Shown: one piece after another, positions 61,730-64,000 of the stretch
Numbering within the stretch: the stretch's first letter is position 1
How the letters are laid out: every line of letters begins with the position of its first letter
From: Labedella populi
Lineage (GTDB): Bacteria > Actinomycetota > Actinomycetes > Actinomycetales > Microbacteriaceae
Assembly: GCF_004078655.1 (NCBI RefSeq)
Contig: NZ_RZNC01000005.1
Coordinates: 165,371 to 229,370, forward strand
Direction of reading: 5' to 3'
DNA: 64,000 bases
Program-made: the position numbers and the translations under genes
The notes under the pieces: generated by a model
Databases searched by the model: none
Told to the model about the DNA's origin: nothing
What the model saw: the letters and a program-made list of their open reading frames with translations, nothing else

Positions 61730-62377
61730 TCACCGGGGGGCGATGGACCCCGGCTTCGGATCCTGCAGAGCGCGGATGAGGAACAGGGCGACGGTGTCGG
61801 CTTCGGCGACGCTGAGCGGACGCGAGTTCCCCACCCGCCGGAGCCCCGCCTGCATGACGCCGACCATGAGCGCTCGCGTCAGGCCGGGGTCTGTGACCGG
61901 CGCGAATTCACCGGAGGCGACGCCCGCGGCGACGACACCGAGGATGCGGTCGCCGATGCGGTCGCGCAGGGGGATGACGACGACCGTGATGCGCTCCTGC
62001 TGCAGGGCCTGTTCGATCGACTGCATCGCGAGGAATGCGCTCGTACTCCGCGCGTGTTCCGTGAGGAGCGTGACGACGATGTCGCGGAGGCGCCGCGACG
62101 GAGGAATCGCGTCGTCCTCGGCCCGATCGGCGATCGCCGCGTCGACCTCTCCGCTGCCTCGCTTTGCCGCGTCGATCAGCAGAGTGAGGGTGTCCGGCGC
62201 GTAGTTGTAGATCGCCGTCCGACTGATCCCCGCCCGCTCGGCGACATCGCGCATCGAGATGGATTCATAGGGCCGCTCGAGGATGAGGTGCTCGATCGCG
62301 TCGAGAAGCAGATCCCGCGAGCGCTGGTTGTGTTGGGCAATCGTCCGTGAGGACGACCGAGAAGGGCGGGACGTCAG
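61730..62377 (-). CDS. TetR-family regulator, start codon unclear
   Basis: The protein has a TetR helix-turn-helix (RSRDLLLDAIEHLILERPYESISMRDVAERAGISRTAIYNY) and a long helical ligand domain (QSIEQALQQERITVVVIPLRDRIGDRI). No ATG, GTG or TTG lies in frame between the helix-turn-helix and about 62520; the nearest candidate is CTG at 62377 (as drawn), and ATT further in is possible. A frameshift or an in-frame join to the relic upstream is an alternative. It lies 193 bases before the B6 ring-opening operon on the same strand and may regulate it. Confidence 0.7.
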   Translation of the reverse strand: MTSRPSRSSSRTIAQHNQRSRDLLLDAIEHLILERPYESISMRDVAERAGISRTAIYNYAPDTLTLLIDAAKRGSGEVDAAIADRAEDDAIPPSRRLRDIVVTLLTEHARSTSAFLAMQSIEQALQQERITVVVIPLRDRIGDRILGVVAAGVASGEFAPVTDPGLTRALMVGVMQAGLRRVGNSRPLSVAEADTVALFLIRALQDPKPGSIAPR

Positions 62378-62396
62378 CCGGGTCGTCCCAAGGCAC

Positions 62397-62660
62397 TCAG
62401 CCGAGTTCGGCGACAGCCTCGCGGACCAGGAAGGCGATGCGGTCCAGAGTCGCCTGCGACGACCGCATCCTGGGGGGGTGAGCCAGCGCCCGCAGCAGCG
62501 GAACATCCGCATCGGCGGCGTCTGCGGGGCGGCGAGCATGCCGGCACTCACGAGGAACCGGGCACCCGCGCCGATTGCCGCAGCGACGTCGGCCACCGCC
62601 GTGAGCACGGTCACCCCGGCCGACCGAGGATCCGGCCGGCCGGGGCATCGTCTCGAGGGC
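62397..62660 (-). pseudogene. Degenerate aldolase-like relic
   Basis: In one minus-strand frame the DNA reads VTVLTAVADVAAAIGAGARFLVSAGM, like the KDPG/KHG aldolase barrel strand GARFLVSPG; after a frame change near 62530 it reads DAADADVPLLRALAHPP and ends LDRIAFLVREAVAELG before a stop at 62397. No complete domain is present in any frame. The assignment rests on a short match and is tentative; the stretch may also be a different broken gene. Confidence 0.3.
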
Positions 62661-62693
62661 GTCGGCGGCGGGGGTCCGACGACGGCGGGCCTG

Positions 62694-64000
62694 CTAGAGC
62701 GCTCCGTCCTCGCCGTCCCGTTCGGCGGGCTCACCGGCTTCGCGGCGACGACGCGCGACCAGCAGCACGCCGCCGAGGATGATCGCGATGAGACCGGCGG
62801 CGATGGCACCGAAGCCGATCGTGCCGCCCGTGATCGCGAGCGGAGGAGGCACCTGGATCGGGTTCGTCGTACACAGCGCACTCCCGTCGGCGCACATCCC
62901 CGTCGGGCTCTGGTTGCTCAGCCCCAGGTAGTTCCCGAGGACGTGATTGCCCTGACGGTCGTAGGCCATGACCGTGACCGAGTAGGTCACCGTCGCCGTC
63001 TCGCCGGCCTCGAGCCGTCCACCGATCGAGAGGACGTCGCCCGAGAATTCGAGCTCGAGCGCGTCGACCGACGCCCGCGCCGAGCGGGTGAGCGTCGCAT
63101 CGTCGAGCACATCGCCCATTCGGTCCAGGTAGTCGACCGTTGCGGCACCCGCCCCGGTGTTGTGGAACGTGAGCGTGTACGTCAGCACGTCACCCTGCTC
63201 CACCGCCGTCGTCGACGCCGGGTCCACGGACTTCGTCGCCGCGATCTCGCCGACCGGATGCACCGTGCAATCGGCGTCCTCACCCTCCGGGGGCTCGCAT
63301 GTGGCCGGCGGTTCCCCGCCCGCGCGGACGAGGACGTTGCCCAGCACGTGGTCGCTCTGCTGGGCGAACGGACGGATGACGACCGAGTACGACACGGTCG
63401 CCGAGGCGCCCGGGTCGAGCGAGCCCGTCACGACGAGACGATCGTCCACGAGTTTGGTCGCCATGTCGCCGTCGCCGTCCACGGTTGGCTCGCCCACGAG
63501 GTCGGCATCGTCGAGAACCCCCGTCAGCACGTCGTCCCGGGCGAACACCCCCGCCGCCGCACCGTCGTTACGGAACGACAACGTGTAGGTGACGGTCTGA
63601 CCCGCCGCCACCGACGAGCCCGACACCGGATCCGCCGACTTCGAGTCCACGATCTCGGGCACCGGGTTGACCGTGCAGTCGACGTCTCCGTCCAGGCACT
63701 GGGTCGGCGGAGCCGCATCGCCGCGCACGAGGTAGTTCCCGAGCACGTCGTCGCCGCGCTGCCCGTCCGGCGCCACCGTCACGGTGTAGGAGACGGTGAC
63801 CGTCTGCGCGGGCGCGAGCGTGCCGGACACCACGACGCGCTCGTCGGTGACCGCGCTCGCCGTGACTGAAGCATGGGAGGAGACCGGCTGCGCGGTCACC
63901 TCGGCGTCGTCGAGCACGTTCGCGAGGTGGTCGGTGAAGTCGACGGCGCCGACGGCGTTGCCGCTGTTGGTGAAGGTGAGCGTGTAGGTGAGCTCATCGC
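62694..64000 (-). CDS. DUF11-repeat cell-wall protein with LAxTG sortase signal, N-terminus outside window
   Basis: The frame is open from base 64000 to the TAG at 62694 (435 residues). It holds at least three DUF11-type beta-sandwich repeats of about 110-120 residues, each with YTLTF-N-G, VLDDA, VSYSV-V and HVLGNYL motifs and a cysteine pair before the next repeat. The C-terminus has PPLAITGG, a hydrophobic segment (IAAGLIAIILGGVLLVA) and RRRRE, i.e. an LAxTG cell-wall sorting signal of the kind processed by class E sortases. It would be a surface adhesin or structural protein. The N-terminal part is beyond the window. Confidence 0.87.
   Translation of the reverse strand, partial: DELTYTLTFTNSGNAVGAVDFTDHLANVLDDAEVTAQPVSSHASVTASAVTDERVVVSGTLAPAQTVTVSYTVTVAPDGQRGDDVLGNYLVRGDAAPPTQCLDGDVDCTVNPVPEIVDSKSADPVSGSSVAAGQTVTYTLSFRNDGAAAGVFARDDVLTGVLDDADLVGEPTVDGDGDMATKLVDDRLVVTGSLDPGASATVSYSVVIRPFAQQSDHVLGNVLVRAGGEPPATCEPPEGEDADCTVHPVGEIAATKSVDPASTTAVEQGDVLTYTLTFHNTGAGAATVDYLDRMGDVLDDATLTRSARASVDALELEFSGDVLSIGGRLEAGETATVTYSVTVMAYDRQGNHVLGNYLGLSNQSPTGMCADGSALCTTNPIQVPPPLAITGGTIGFGAIAAGLIAIILGGVLLVARRRREAGEPAERDGEDGAL

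Overview
The window is high-GC DNA with short intergenic gaps, frequent 4-base ATGA/GTGA gene overlaps and several apparently leaderless genes. The gene content (araBAD under a LacI regulator, a TrkH-type potassium channel, CE1758/CE1759-type flavin enzymes, actinobacterial-type CoaBC, LAxTG sortase substrate, Pr6Pr membrane protein) points to an actinobacterium, most likely Microbacteriaceae. This is inferred from gene families, not from a marker gene. No rRNA, tRNA, CRISPR array, intact IS element or prophage was seen.

Region 1-32 kb is mixed housekeeping and accessory DNA. It holds a partial haem-oxygenase-like enzyme, an ankyrin protein, a kdpD relic, the L-arabinose genes araA-araB-araD with a LacI-family regulator and palindromic operator, and an epimerase. 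Next come a WYL regulator, a ROK regulator facing an alpha-galactosidase, CorC/DUF421 membrane proteins, TrkH, a BCCT transporter and a SulP transporter. Small regulator/partner pairs follow: MerR, TetR-MFS, ArsR-VOC and MarR-VOC. A cation efflux protein is coupled to a one-lobe binding protein, and a Ski2-like helicase lies nearby. Four copies of a hairpin-forming intergenic repeat lie at about 1.9, 7.1, 8.1 and 28.4 kb.

Region 32-39.4 kb carries a PlsC-like acyltransferase, a GH13 enzyme, GNAT, NRDE and coaBC genes, and a TetR regulator with its alpha/beta hydrolase target. The promoter/operator of that hydrolase is duplicated on the other side of the regulator. A NUDIX gene sits behind two strong hairpins.

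Region 39.5-61.5 kb is the most notable. It encodes most of the oxidative vitamin B6 degradation route described for Mesorhizobium loti (pathway I) in two blocks. The first (45.9-49.0 kb, plus strand) holds 4-pyridoxolactonase, an SDR pyridoxal 4-dehydrogenase and a GMC flavoenzyme. The second (55.4-61.5 kb, minus strand) holds an M20 amidohydrolase, the ring-opening flavin monooxygenase, a DUF1185 protein, a class II aldolase-fold decarboxylase, a 3-hydroxyacyl-CoA-dehydrogenase-like enzyme, an alpha/beta hydrolase and a PEBP protein. Immediately next to block 1, a BMP-type ABC importer operon (binding lipoprotein, double ATPase, two permeases, IclR regulator) has a promoter resembling that of the lactonase operon. 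It is therefore a candidate vitamin B6 importer, a function I do not know for this transporter family. Between the blocks lies a redox module (NTF2-like, LLM oxidoreductase, MarR, FMN reductase, SDR), a broken zinc alcohol dehydrogenase, a second FMN reductase and a tandem-MarR fusion regulator.

The right end has a TetR-family gene without a normal start codon, a degenerate aldolase-like relic, and the C-terminal part of a DUF11-repeat cell-wall protein running off the window.
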